A DNA stretch of 64,000 nt from Bifidobacterium miconisargentati (lineage in GTDB: Bacteria > Actinomycetota > Actinomycetes > Actinomycetales > Bifidobacteriaceae). The notes beneath the pieces were generated by a model that made no database searches, was not told the DNA's origin, and saw only the letters and a program-made list of their open reading frames with translations. Location of the stretch: positions 62,001 to 126,000 of the forward strand of contig NZ_JAHBBJ010000001.1 in the NCBI RefSeq assembly GCF_019331675.1, given 5' to 3'. Both the position numbers and the translations under genes were made by a program. Positions 37,844 to 47,886 of the stretch are shown piece by piece. The stretch's first letter is position 1. Each line of letters starts with the position of its first letter.

Positions 37844-38011
37844 ATGTCGTTCGTCATTCCCGAGCACTGGAAAACCAGGAAGGCGGAGGACATGGGAAAC
37901 GACGAGCCGGTTCCGGGAACCTCGACCGCGGTACAACTGCCCGCCACCGGCATCAACGCCTACGAGAGTGGATTCGGCATCAGGACCGGCTGGGCAGGAC
38001 GTTCAAAATGA
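37844..38011 (+). pseudogene. Orphan C-terminal coding remnant beside the IS30 fragment
   Basis: A frame that enters from the IS30 junction reads 'DPMSFVIPEHWKTRKAEDMG', ending '...GIRTGWAGRSK'. The composition looks like real protein and the frame begins exactly where IS30 homology stops, so it is probably the tail of a gene cut by the insertion. The family was not recognised. Confidence 0.35.
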
Positions 38012-38103
38012 CCCGCGCCGCGCCGATGACACGCGCGGATAAGACCCACGTTCTGTCTATTAACCCGGAATTTTGTTACCGGGTGTCGGCGAGAAAACGA
38101 AGA

Positions 38104-38134
38104 AGCCCTACATCTCAAGCGGGAGTAGGGCTTT
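38104..38134 (-). terminator. Terminator of tRNA-Pro
   Basis: AAGCCCTAC / GTAGGGCTT stem. On the minus strand it is followed by CTTCGTTTTC, 6 bases after the tRNA 3' end. It belongs to the island side of the junction. Confidence 0.75.
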
Positions 38135-38139
38135 CGAGT

Positions 38140-38213
38140 CGGGCTAGCCGGATTTGAACCGGCGACATTCTGCTCCCAAAGCAGGCGCGCTACCAAGCTG
38201 CGCTATAGCCCGT
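38140..38213 (-). tRNA. tRNA-Pro(GGG)
   Basis: 74-base cloverleaf. Acceptor CGGGCTA/TAGCCCG, anticodon loop TTGGGAG (anticodon GGG), discriminator A, no encoded CCA. Its 3' 30 bases are duplicated at 31863-31892. A TACAAT -10 lies on the minus strand at 38265-38270. Confidence 0.96.
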
Positions 38214-38368
38214 CATGCCGTTGCATCGCCGGTATGGGCACATGCGGCGACGGCACAAGAAGACATTGTATCGCATATCCGGACCGGGACACGGGATACA
38301 ATGAAGATTTGGCAAGATTCGTCCGCGAAGCGTTACCGGCAGCGGAACCATAAACGGAAGGAGCACCC

Positions 38369-39535
38369 ATGGGACGTCATCAGCGCGCGGAGACCTCCGG
38401 CCTGATCTCCTTCCTGATCTGCGCCGTGGTGGGCGCCGTGTCCATGAACATCTATATGGAATACGCGCCGGCCATCTGGCAGCTCACCCAGCGTCGGTTC
38501 ATGGTGTGTTCGGGCATCGTGGCCGGCTGCGGCGTCATTTCCTTCATCATCGGATACGCCAGCAAATCACGCTCGCTGAACCTCAATCACGGCTGGTTCG
38601 CGCCGATCCGCCGCATCGTGGAGATTGTGGCCCTCTCAGTGGTGTACGCCTCCACGATATTCCTGTCCTCGTTCGCCCTGATCGGCGCCGCGAACGACAT
38701 GATGGGCAACGCCATCTTCTCCGGCTACATCTCCAGCGTCTGCGCCGGATTCGCCGGCGTGGTGGGATACATGACCTTCGTGCAGGCCGAGCTGATGAAC
38801 GCCAAGACCATCGCGAGCCTGCTACCGTTCTTCGTGATCTCCGGCGTGGTGACCGCCGGCATGACCACCGACGATCCGTACTGGTATCACAACAACTTCT
38901 CCCAGCTCGGCGACCGCACCACCTTCGCCGCCCGCATGTTCAACTCCACGCTCATGCTGGCCGGCACATGCATCATCATCGTCAGCTACTTCGCCATCTC
39001 CGAACTGGTGACCACCGAGCGTCTGCAGCGACTGTGGCACGACCGCACCAACAAGGACCCGAACCGAGGCTACGACATCCCGCACTTCATGGCGCGCATC
39101 ACCATCCTGTCCGCGCTGCTGACCATCTCGGGCCTGGCGTTCATCGGCATCGGCGCGTTCCGTTATACGCCGCATAACCTCATGCACAACGTGTGCGCCA
39201 AGGGCCTGCCGTTCGTGATGCTGGTGCTGTTCGTCTGCCTGCCCTGGCTCGCCCCGCGCCTGTCCAAGGCGGTGATGGTGGCCTCCGATCTGGCCGCGCT
39301 GGTGTGCGCGGGGTTCTGGGCCAACATGATGATGGGGCACAACACGCTCACCAACGTTGAGGCGTTGGCCGGTCTCATGTTTCTGGGCTGGTTCATCGTG
39401 TTCTCGCGGCAGATCGCCGCCATCGAGGCCGACCGCGTGGCCGCGCAGCTGCTGCACGCGCAGATGGTCGAGGGCGGGCTTGACAAGGACGACGAATCCG
39501 AGCACATCGAATCCCGCATCGCCGCGGACAAGTGA
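38369..39535 (+). CDS. DUF998-like membrane protein
   Basis: This 388-residue protein has about eight hydrophobic segments from 'LISFLICAVVGAVSMNIYM' to 'LAGLMFLGWFIVFS' near residue 345, then a charged cytoplasmic tail. 'YWYHNNFSQLGDRTTFAARMFNSTLMLAG' (in part) matches the DUF998 motif D-x-x-S-x-L-x-x...FN. The function of DUF998 proteins is unknown. GGAAGGAG precedes the ATG. It is a lone gene with no operon partner. Confidence 0.75.
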   Translation: MGRHQRAETSGLISFLICAVVGAVSMNIYMEYAPAIWQLTQRRFMVCSGIVAGCGVISFIIGYASKSRSLNLNHGWFAPIRRIVEIVALSVVYASTIFLSSFALIGAANDMMGNAIFSGYISSVCAGFAGVVGYMTFVQAELMNAKTIASLLPFFVISGVVTAGMTTDDPYWYHNNFSQLGDRTTFAARMFNSTLMLAGTCIIIVSYFAISELVTTERLQRLWHDRTNKDPNRGYDIPHFMARITILSALLTISGLAFIGIGAFRYTPHNLMHNVCAKGLPFVMLVLFVCLPWLAPRLSKAVMVASDLAALVCAGFWANMMMGHNTLTNVEALAGLMFLGWFIVFSRQIAAIEADRVAAQLLHAQMVEGGLDKDDESEHIESRIAADK

Positions 39536-39573
39536 CGTCGTCTCAATGCCGGTTGAATTCTTCGGAACCACCC

Positions 39574-39620
39574 CTCAGTCAACCTACGATTGACAGCTCC
39601 CCTGACAAGGGGCGCCAAGA
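39574..39620. repeat. Degenerate copy of the ctcccctcag palindromic repeat
   Basis: CCCCTCAGTCAACCTACG...TTGACAGCTCCCCTGACAAGGGGCGCCAAG preserves the core order of the repeat at 29284-29314 with several changes. Only one half is present. Confidence 0.6.
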
Positions 39621-39634
39621 ACCTTGGTATCACG

Positions 39635-39672
39635 ATGGGCCGCTCCCCAGCGAAAGCAGGGAAGCGGCCCAT
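39635..39672. terminator. Terminator hairpin downstream of glgX
   Basis: ATGGGCCGCT and AGCGGCCCAT arms with an 18-base loop, between the convergent DUF998 gene and glgX. Confidence 0.6.
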
Positions 39673-39710
39673 GACTATCTATTGGCCCGGATTCAAATCA
39701 GGACTCAGTC

Positions 39711-41861
<2,151 letters not shown>

Positions 41862-41911
41862 GTTTCCAGTATCCCACCTTTCTTGTTACCGGTGTACCGG
41901 TGGAGTGAACG

Positions 41912-42601
41912 TCAGGCGAACAGCGACTTGTCGTGCGTGTCCGGGTCCTTGCGCTGGGCGATAAGACGGCGCAGCGCCTCGTGTTGGATGGCGATCATCG
42001 AATTGGATGCGGTGATGCGCGTAGCCACCAGGTCGCTCCAGGGGATCCATGCGGATTCCACATGCTCGTCCGGGTCGAAATGGCGTTCCTCCCGTGTGAA
42101 CGGGCCGAGGTGCAGCACCATGATGTGCGCCAGTTCATCGGTCATGCCTTCGGAGGAGTAGAAGTCGCCCACATAGTCCACGCCCATCACGTCGCGGTCC
42201 GGCACCACGCCGGTCTCCTCGGCGAGTTCGCGCAGGGCGGCGTCCATCATGTCCTCGCCCTCGTCCATGAGGCCTGCGGGCAGTCCGTAGGCGAACATGT
42301 CCGAGCCGGCATGGTATTCGCGTTCGATGAGGTAGCGGTCGGTGGACATGTCGTGCACGAGCATCACCACGCAGGGCGCGTGCCGCAGTACCTGACGGCT
42401 GATCTCGTGCTCCCTGCCCTGCTTGTCGGTCAGGGCGAGCCGCATGTCGTCCACGTGGAAGATGCGGCCGGTGTACACGGTCTCGCTGCTGATCACCTTG
42501 GCCGGCACGTCCATGTCGATGCCGTCCGAGCTGGCGTTGAGCTTGCGGCCGAGCCGGTGTTCGAGCTGTTCCTGTTTGCTTGGTTTGTTGTTGCCAAACA
42601 C
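41912..42601 (-). CDS. NUDIX hydrolase (ADP-ribose pyrophosphatase type)
   Basis: This protein has 229 residues. The NUDIX box is complete in 'GLMDEGEDMMDAALRELAEETGV' (described in part: G...REL.EE.G), preceded by 'REYHAGSDMFAYGLPAG', as in ADP-ribose/nucleoside diphosphate sugar hydrolases. The start is a GTG at 42601 with AAGGAGG about 10 bases upstream; the frame runs on to 42847 but overlaps the downstream end of the Nif3 gene and looks non-coding. It is probably in one operon with nif3. Confidence 0.88.
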   Translation of the reverse strand: MFGNNKPSKQEQLEHRLGRKLNASSDGIDMDVPAKVISSETVYTGRIFHVDDMRLALTDKQGREHEISRQVLRHAPCVVMLVHDMSTDRYLIEREYHAGSDMFAYGLPAGLMDEGEDMMDAALRELAEETGVVPDRDVMGVDYVGDFYSSEGMTDELAHIMVLHLGPFTREERHFDPDEHVESAWIPWSDLVATRITASNSMIAIQHEALRRLIAQRKDPDTHDKSLFA

Positions 42602-42717
42602 TCCTGTGAGGCCTCCTTGTAAGGGGTGCGTCGCGTGCGCGGCGGATTTTCGCGGGCGATGTGCCGTCGGCCCGATGCCGGGCCCTACGCCGAGCCCGTT
42701 CGGGCCCAGCGCCCGGT

Positions 42718-43647
42718 TCACTGCCGGTGCGAGGTGATGGACAGGGTCCACGGGTCGGTGGTGGCATGCAGCCATGCGACGTCGGGACGCTGGCCGGTGG
42801 CCGTTTCGATGGCTGCCGGCACATCTTCGATCGCATAGTTGAACCACATCGATTCAATGGCCGCGTGCGGCGTGTTGACGAGGTACGGGCGGGTTCTTGC
42901 ATCGCCCTGCCCCAGCACGATGCCGGCGGCACGCATGCGGGCCTCGTAGCGGGCCTGTTCGATGGCATCGGTCGCCGGATGATGACGCAGGTCGCTGGTC
43001 ACGTACACGTCCACGCCGGCGGCACGCACCTCGTCGAACAGGGAATCGCCAGAGCCGGGCAGCACGGCCACGGTTTCGACCGGCGCGTCCAGATCACCGC
43101 ACACCTGCACGCCAAGGGCGGTGGCCATGCCGTGGTCGTTCACCTCGTCGAACACGCGCTGCGTGAAGTCACCGAGGGCAATGGGTTCAGGCAGGCGTCC
43201 CACGCGGCCCAGGCCCACGGGATGTCCGGCACGTTCGGCGTCCGGGTCGGCGATGGGGACGAGTGGCTTCTGGTCGATGAGACCGAAATAGTCGGCCGCG
43301 GCCTGTCCCACGCCGCGCCATGCGGAGTCGGCGTTGGTGTGCCCCACCCAGAGCGCGCAACCGTGCTGGTAGAGCCTGCGTACGATGTCGCCGCGGAAGC
43401 CGAGTCCGCCCGTTTCATGCACAGCCCGGAAGTACAGCGGATGATGGGTGACGAGCAGGTCGGCTCCCGCCTCGATGGCCTGGTCGATGATGGCTGAGGT
43501 CGGGTCGGCCGCGAACACGATCTTGCCGATGCTCTGGCTCAGGTCGCCCACGATGAGGCCGGGCTCATCCCATGATTCGGCGTAGCGCAGCGGGTAGAGG
43601 GCTTCCAAGGCGTCGATGACTTGCTTCAGATTCGGCATACGTTTCAT
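42718..43647 (-). CDS. Nif3-like dinuclear metal centre hexameric protein
   Basis: This protein has 309 residues. Text typical of Nif3/YbgI is present: 'AESWDEPGLIVGDLSQSIGKI', 'DLLVTHHPLYFRAV', 'WVGHTNADSAWRGVGQAAADYFGL' (in part) and near the end 'AAIESMWF' in place of the usual H-x-x-x-E. The family (GTP cyclohydrolase 1 type 2/Nif3) binds two metals through His/Glu. The reaction in bacteria is unsettled. The start is taken at 43647 (MKRMPNLKQ); 43638 is also possible. The longer frame to 43866 runs into the polA terminator. Confidence 0.85.
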   Translation of the reverse strand: MKRMPNLKQVIDALEALYPLRYAESWDEPGLIVGDLSQSIGKIVFAADPTSAIIDQAIEAGADLLVTHHPLYFRAVHETGGLGFRGDIVRRLYQHGCALWVGHTNADSAWRGVGQAAADYFGLIDQKPLVPIADPDAERAGHPVGLGRVGRLPEPIALGDFTQRVFDEVNDHGMATALGVQVCGDLDAPVETVAVLPGSGDSLFDEVRAAGVDVYVTSDLRHHPATDAIEQARYEARMRAAGIVLGQGDARTRPYLVNTPHAAIESMWFNYAIEDVPAAIETATGQRPDVAWLHATTDPWTLSITSHRQ

Positions 43648-43729
43648 TGTAACGTTCTCAAGCCGCCGACACCGGCATTGCCGTACCCGACCGTCCGAAA
43701 CCTGCTGGACACGGCGGGCCTCTATCAAG

Positions 43730-43763
43730 TTTCGGCCGCGAAAAGGCGATTCCGCGGCCGAAA
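43730..43763 (-). terminator. Terminator of polA
   Basis: TTTCGGCCGCG and CGCGGCCGAAA form a perfect 11-bp stem with a 12-base loop, 42 bases after the polA stop. Confidence 0.7.
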
Positions 43764-43804
43764 TTTGCTGGGTCCTTCGATTTCCGTCGGCACCCGTCCG
43801 AAGA

Positions 43805-46705
43805 TCAGTGGGCGGCGAGCTGCCAGTCGGCACCGATGCCGCAGGAGACGTCCAGCGGCACGGCAAGGTGCACGGCGTGTTCCATGGCGTCGCTGACCAG
43901 CGAGGTCACCCGTTCGCCCTCCCCCGGTGCGATTTCGACCACAAGTTCGTCGTGGATCTGCAGGATGATGCGGCTTTTCACGCCGGCCTCGCGCAGCGCC
44001 TGGTCGGCCCGGATCATGGCGATCTTCATGATGTCGGCGGCGGAGCCCTGGATCGGCGCATTGAGCGCGGCGCGTTCGGCGGCTTCCCTGGCCACGCGGT
44101 TCGTGGAACGCAATGCCGGGAAGTAGCGGCGGCGGCCGAAGATGGTCTCCGTGTACCCTTCCTTGCGGGCGGAGGACACGAGCGATTCCAGATAGTCGTG
44201 CACCTTGCCGAAGGTGTCGAAGTAGCGGTTCTTCAGCGCTTCGGCCTCGCGCGGGGCGATGCCCAGCTGTTGGGCGAGACCGTATGTGCTCAGGCCGTAG
44301 GCCAGACCGTAGCTCATGGCCTTCACATGGGTGCGCTGGTCGCTGGTGATCTCGTCGACCGGCACCTTGTAGACCATCGAGGCCACGTACTTGTGGAAGT
44401 CGGCGCCGGAGCGGAACGCCTCGATGAGCGCCTCGTCGCCGGACAGGTCGGCCATGATGCGCAGCTCGACCTGCGAGTAGTCGCAGCTCATCAGGGACTC
44501 GTACCCCTCCCCCGGTACGAACGCGCTGCGGATCTCACGGCCGGCGGCGTTGCGGTTGGGGATGTTCTGCAGGTTCGGGTCGGTGGAGCTCAGTCGGCCG
44601 GTGGCGGCCACGGTCTGCTCGTACGTGGTGTGGATGCGCGTGTCCTTGCGGTTCACGGCATCGATCAGCGTCTGCACGATCTGCTTGAGCTTGTTGGTCT
44701 CACGGTGCCTGAGCAGCGCGCCGAGGAACCCGTTGGCCTGCTCGTTGTCGATGGACTTCAGGTACAGGGTCTGCAGTGCGGCTGCGTTGGTGGTGTATGA
44801 ACCGGTTTTGGTGCGCTTGGTGGGTTTCAGGCCCATGTCCTCGAACAGCACCTTCTGCAGCTGCTTGGGGCTTTGCAGGTTGATCTGCGAGCCGGCGAAC
44901 TGCCATGCCATGTTCTGCGCCATGCCGGCGTCGGCGGCGAACTGGTCGCGGATGCCGGTGATGCGTCCCAGGTCGACGGCGGCTCCGGTGTGCTCCATGC
45001 CGTGCAGCACGCGGGATACGGGCAGTTCCACCGCGCGCATGAGCCAGCACTGTTCGCGTTCGTCGATGATCGGGCCCAGCAGGTGCGCCAGTCCCCGGAT
45101 GACGGCGAGGTCACGCAAGCGGCTCTCGTCCGGCTGGCCGTCGTCCGTCGCGTCCGATTCGGCCGTCTCGTCGGCGAAGTCGAGCGTGCCCTGTTCGGGT
45201 TCGGCGGATTCGTCCGCATGGAAATCGAGGAAGTGTTCGGCGGCCTGGGCGAGGGAATCCGCATGGAAGTCCGGCTCGGCCAGGTATCCGGCGAGCTTGG
45301 TGTCGAACATCGGCAGGTCCATATCGAGGCCCGCGGCACCCAGCAGATGCAGGAGCTCCTTGTAGCCGTGGACGATGGCACGCTGGTGCTCGCCGTCCAG
45401 GAACGTCTGCACGGCCTGGCGCAACGGTTCGTCGATCGGCGCGTTGACGACTGCGGCCTGGTCTCCCACGCAGATGGCCAACGACTGCATCGCGGCGCGT
45501 CCGGGGCGCACGTCTCCCCACGCGGTCACGGTCCAGGCATGGTTGACGGCATCGCCGCAGACGGTATGGCGGTCGGCACCCTGATAGTCGGCGTCGGCGA
45601 CGATGAAATCGGCCACCTCATCCGGCACGTTCACCGAAGCGCGATGGCCGGCGATCCATGCGTCGAAGGTCTCCGGCGAATCGATCACCGTGGCTTCGGG
45701 CGGGTCCAGCGGAACGACGGATTCATCATCATCCGCTCCGGTATCGGCACCGGACGCGGTCTGAGCGGCGGAGACGCCGTTGTTGAAGGTCTTGAGCATG
45801 CGGGTACGGGTGCGGCCGCCGAACTCGAGTTCCTTGAACAGCTCGTCCAATGCGGCGGTGTCCACGTTGCCGAACGTCAGGTCCTTGACCTCGACGCCGA
45901 GGTCCACGTCCCGTACCAGGGCGTTGACCTTGCGGTTGAGCTTGACCTGGTCGATGCTGGCCCGCAGCGCCTCGCCCTTCTTGCCGCCGATCTCGTCGGC
46001 GTGCTCGCAGATGGCGTCAAGGGAGCCGAACTGGTTGATCCATTTGGCCGCGAAGCCGTCGCCCACGCCGGGCACGCCGGGGATGTTGTCCGCGGTTTCG
46101 CCGCGCAGGGCCGCCAGATCGGGGTATTGCGCGGGCGTGACCTTGTACTTGTCCACCACGGCCTGCGGGGTCATGTGTTTCAGATCCTTGAAGTGATGCC
46201 CCGGATAGAGCACGGTGACGTTGTCGTCGATGAGCTGGAAGGCGTCACGGTCGCCGGACAGCACGAGCGTATGGTAGCCGTCGTGGTCGCCCATGGTGGC
46301 GAGCGTGGCGATGACGTCGTCGCCTTCGTATCCCGGCTTTTCGATGTAGGTGATGCCGAGCGCCGTCAGCATGCGCTGGATGAGCGGCAGCTGGGTGAGC
46401 AGTTCCTCGGGGGCGGCGTCGCGGGTGCCTTTGTACTGCGGCAGCATCTCGTTACGGAAGGTGCCGCCCTTGACGTCGAAGGCGACGGCGAGATGGTCCG
46501 GCTTCTCGGCGTCGACCACTTGGGCGAGCATGCTGGCGAAGCCCCATACGGCGTTGGTGGCCTGCCCAGCTTCGGTGCTGAAGTTATCGACGGGCAGGGC
46601 GAAGAACGCGCGGAAGGCCAAAGAATGGCCGTCCACCACCAGCAGGGTGCGGGTGGTGGACGGCTCGACGTTATGCTGTACGGTCAACGATCGATCAGCG
46701 CTCAT
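43805..46705 (-). CDS. polA: DNA polymerase I
   Basis: This 966-residue repair and Okazaki-fragment polymerase has an N-terminal 5' nuclease ('LLVVDGHSLAFRAFFALP', 'GYEGDDVIATLA', 'GVPGVGDGFAAKW'). The middle 3'-5' exonuclease-like domain lacks the DxE metal residues, as usual in actinobacterial Pol I. The C-terminal polymerase has motif A 'CDYSQVELRIMADLSG' (about 741), O-helix 'KAMSYGLAYGLSTYGLAQQ' and motif C 'LQIHDELVVEIAPGEG'. The start overlaps the end of the ANTAR regulator gene by 11 bases, so the two are coupled. The length is slightly above that of M. tuberculosis PolA because of acidic inserts near residues 320 and 520. Confidence 0.97.
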   Translation of the reverse strand: MSADRSLTVQHNVEPSTTRTLLVVDGHSLAFRAFFALPVDNFSTEAGQATNAVWGFASMLAQVVDAEKPDHLAVAFDVKGGTFRNEMLPQYKGTRDAAPEELLTQLPLIQRMLTALGITYIEKPGYEGDDVIATLATMGDHDGYHTLVLSGDRDAFQLIDDNVTVLYPGHHFKDLKHMTPQAVVDKYKVTPAQYPDLAALRGETADNIPGVPGVGDGFAAKWINQFGSLDAICEHADEIGGKKGEALRASIDQVKLNRKVNALVRDVDLGVEVKDLTFGNVDTAALDELFKELEFGGRTRTRMLKTFNNGVSAAQTASGADTGADDDESVVPLDPPEATVIDSPETFDAWIAGHRASVNVPDEVADFIVADADYQGADRHTVCGDAVNHAWTVTAWGDVRPGRAAMQSLAICVGDQAAVVNAPIDEPLRQAVQTFLDGEHQRAIVHGYKELLHLLGAAGLDMDLPMFDTKLAGYLAEPDFHADSLAQAAEHFLDFHADESAEPEQGTLDFADETAESDATDDGQPDESRLRDLAVIRGLAHLLGPIIDEREQCWLMRAVELPVSRVLHGMEHTGAAVDLGRITGIRDQFAADAGMAQNMAWQFAGSQINLQSPKQLQKVLFEDMGLKPTKRTKTGSYTTNAAALQTLYLKSIDNEQANGFLGALLRHRETNKLKQIVQTLIDAVNRKDTRIHTTYEQTVAATGRLSSTDPNLQNIPNRNAAGREIRSAFVPGEGYESLMSCDYSQVELRIMADLSGDEALIEAFRSGADFHKYVASMVYKVPVDEITSDQRTHVKAMSYGLAYGLSTYGLAQQLGIAPREAEALKNRYFDTFGKVHDYLESLVSSARKEGYTETIFGRRRYFPALRSTNRVAREAAERAALNAPIQGSAADIMKIAMIRADQALREAGVKSRIILQIHDELVVEIAPGEGERVTSLVSDAMEHAVHLAVPLDVSCGIGADWQLAAH

Positions 46706-47483
46706 CCGAATCGGAGGGCTTCGGATCGCCGTACTTGGCGATGATGGCCATGGCCAGACGCTTCTTCGGGATGCGCTGGTCCATGGAGGTCTTCTGAATC
46801 CAGCGGAAGGCGCCCTGCTCGGAGAAGTCGGCCTTGTCCATCAGCAGGCCCTTGGCGCGATCCACGAGCTTGCGCTCCTCGAGGGTGTCCTCGGCCTTCT
46901 TGAGCTTCTCCTCGGTCTCCTTGAGCTGCTCGTTGGCTTCCTTGAGCTTGCGCTCGCCACGCTCCACGGTGTCCAGCAGGTCGTTGATCTCGGCGAAACG
47001 GCCCATGGCCACTTCAAGGGTGGGCAGCAGCTTGGATTCCTCGTACGGCTTGGTCACGTACGCCATGGCGCCGGCACCGGTGGCCTTCTTGACCAGATCG
47101 GTCTGGGAGAAGGCGGTGAGCATGACCACGGGGGCGATGTTCTCGTCGCAGATGATGCCGGCGGCGGCGATGCCGTCCATGCGCGGCATCTTGACGTCCA
47201 TGCACACCACGTCCGGACGGTACTTGCGGGTGAGCTCCACAGCCTCCTCGCCGTTGGCGGCCTGGCCGACGACCTCGTAGCCGTTGTCCTCGAGCATGGC
47301 GACCAGATCCATACGGTTCACGGCCTCGTCCTCGGCCACCACCACGGTGCGGGGACCGTCCTCGGACTTGGCGGGGGCCGGCTCGGCCTCATCCTCCACG
47401 CCCGCGGCGGCCTTGAGTTCCGCGTCAGTCAACACCTCATCGACGTTGATGCTCGGTTCCTCGGACTTCTTCCTTGCAGCCAT
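46695..47483 (-). CDS. ANTAR-domain response regulator (PdtaR-like)
   Basis: This 262-residue protein has an acidic N-terminal 45 residues, then a receiver domain with 'VVVAEDEAVNRMDLVAMLEDN' (in part), phospho-acceptor Asp near 93 in 'VVCMDVKMPRMDGI', 'VMLTAFSQ' and 'AYVTKPYEESKL'. A coiled-coil rich in K and E (about 165-200) links it to a C-terminal RNA-binding ANTAR domain ('DRAKGLLMDKADFSEQGAFRWIQ'). Such regulators bind twin hairpins in leader RNAs to prevent termination. It lies upstream of polA, as in mycobacteria. The partner kinase is not in the window. Confidence 0.93.
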   Translation of the reverse strand: MAARKKSEEPSINVDEVLTDAELKAAAGVEDEAEPAPAKSEDGPRTVVVAEDEAVNRMDLVAMLEDNGYEVVGQAANGEEAVELTRKYRPDVVCMDVKMPRMDGIAAAGIICDENIAPVVMLTAFSQTDLVKKATGAGAMAYVTKPYEESKLLPTLEVAMGRFAEINDLLDTVERGERKLKEANEQLKETEEKLKKAEDTLEERKLVDRAKGLLMDKADFSEQGAFRWIQKTSMDQRIPKKRLAMAIIAKYGDPKPSDSDER

Positions 47484-47554
47484 ACCAACCTCTTTCCTTA
47501 GCCCCAACGGACACACGCCCACCAAGGCTTACCGGTAAATCTGACATTGAAATG

Positions 47555-47582
47555 TGCCCCCGGTGGGACTCGAACCCACCTT
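47555..47582 (-). repeat. tRNA 3'-end fragment, probable attL of the integrated element
   Basis: The minus strand carries a perfect T-arm (GTGGG-TTCGAGT-CCCAC) followed by acceptor strand CGGGGGC and discriminator A. No matching 5' acceptor GCCCCCG is found in the next 100 bases, so the tRNA is incomplete. Insertion into a tRNA 3' end, with the intact gene rebuilt at the far end of the element, explains this. The amino acid identity cannot be told from the fragment. Confidence 0.7.
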
Positions 47583-47886
47583 ACAGCCTATGACTGCGGC
47601 CGCCGAACCGACCGAAAGCTTCTTACCGGATGACTACTACATCCAGGTAATCATAATCATCTTCATTTATTTTCTGCACATTCAGCCGAAAGTAATTCAA
47701 TCACGGCACAGCTGAATGCTGTCAGAACTTCAATAACCATAATGGATACCCGCAATTTGTCAAGCTACGGCGTGTGTGTTACAAGGTCAGTCCAAGCCTG
47801 CATAATCAACGTTACGGCCCGGACCGAGGACGGCCACGGGCGGACAGGTGGTGGATGGGGATGGCTCCCGTTGGAAAGGGGTCACA
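47583..47886. other. Left-end region of the element, between attL and the integrase gene
   Basis: This is about 300 bases without a gene, and more A+T-rich than its surroundings. It contains an imperfect hairpin TACCGGATG...CATCCAGGTA (47624-47649) and A+T-rich runs of ATCATAATCATC type. Such DNA usually holds integrase arm-binding and excisionase sites. None could be proved. Confidence 0.4.

Larger units (their letters stand above)
31863..38169. mobile_element. Degraded genomic island in tRNA-Pro(GGG)
   Basis: This 6.3-kb segment is bounded by the 30-base direct repeat of the tRNA-Pro 3' end. It carries transporter, regulator and lipocalin-fold genes, a frameshifted pump and an IS30 remnant. 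No integrase or excisionase is visible, so it is probably fixed or was moved by a lost or remote integrase. The inference rests on the repeat and gene content. Confidence 0.65.

Noticed and set aside
42602..42847. Longer NUDIX hydrolase with an 82-residue N-terminal extension
   Set aside because: It would overlap the end of the Nif3-like gene by over 100 bases, and a GTG with a good RBS gives the normal family length.
47555..47650. A complete tRNA gene at the element's left end
   Set aside because: Only the T-arm and 3' acceptor strand are present. No 5' acceptor, D-arm or anticodon stem of normal size can be drawn.
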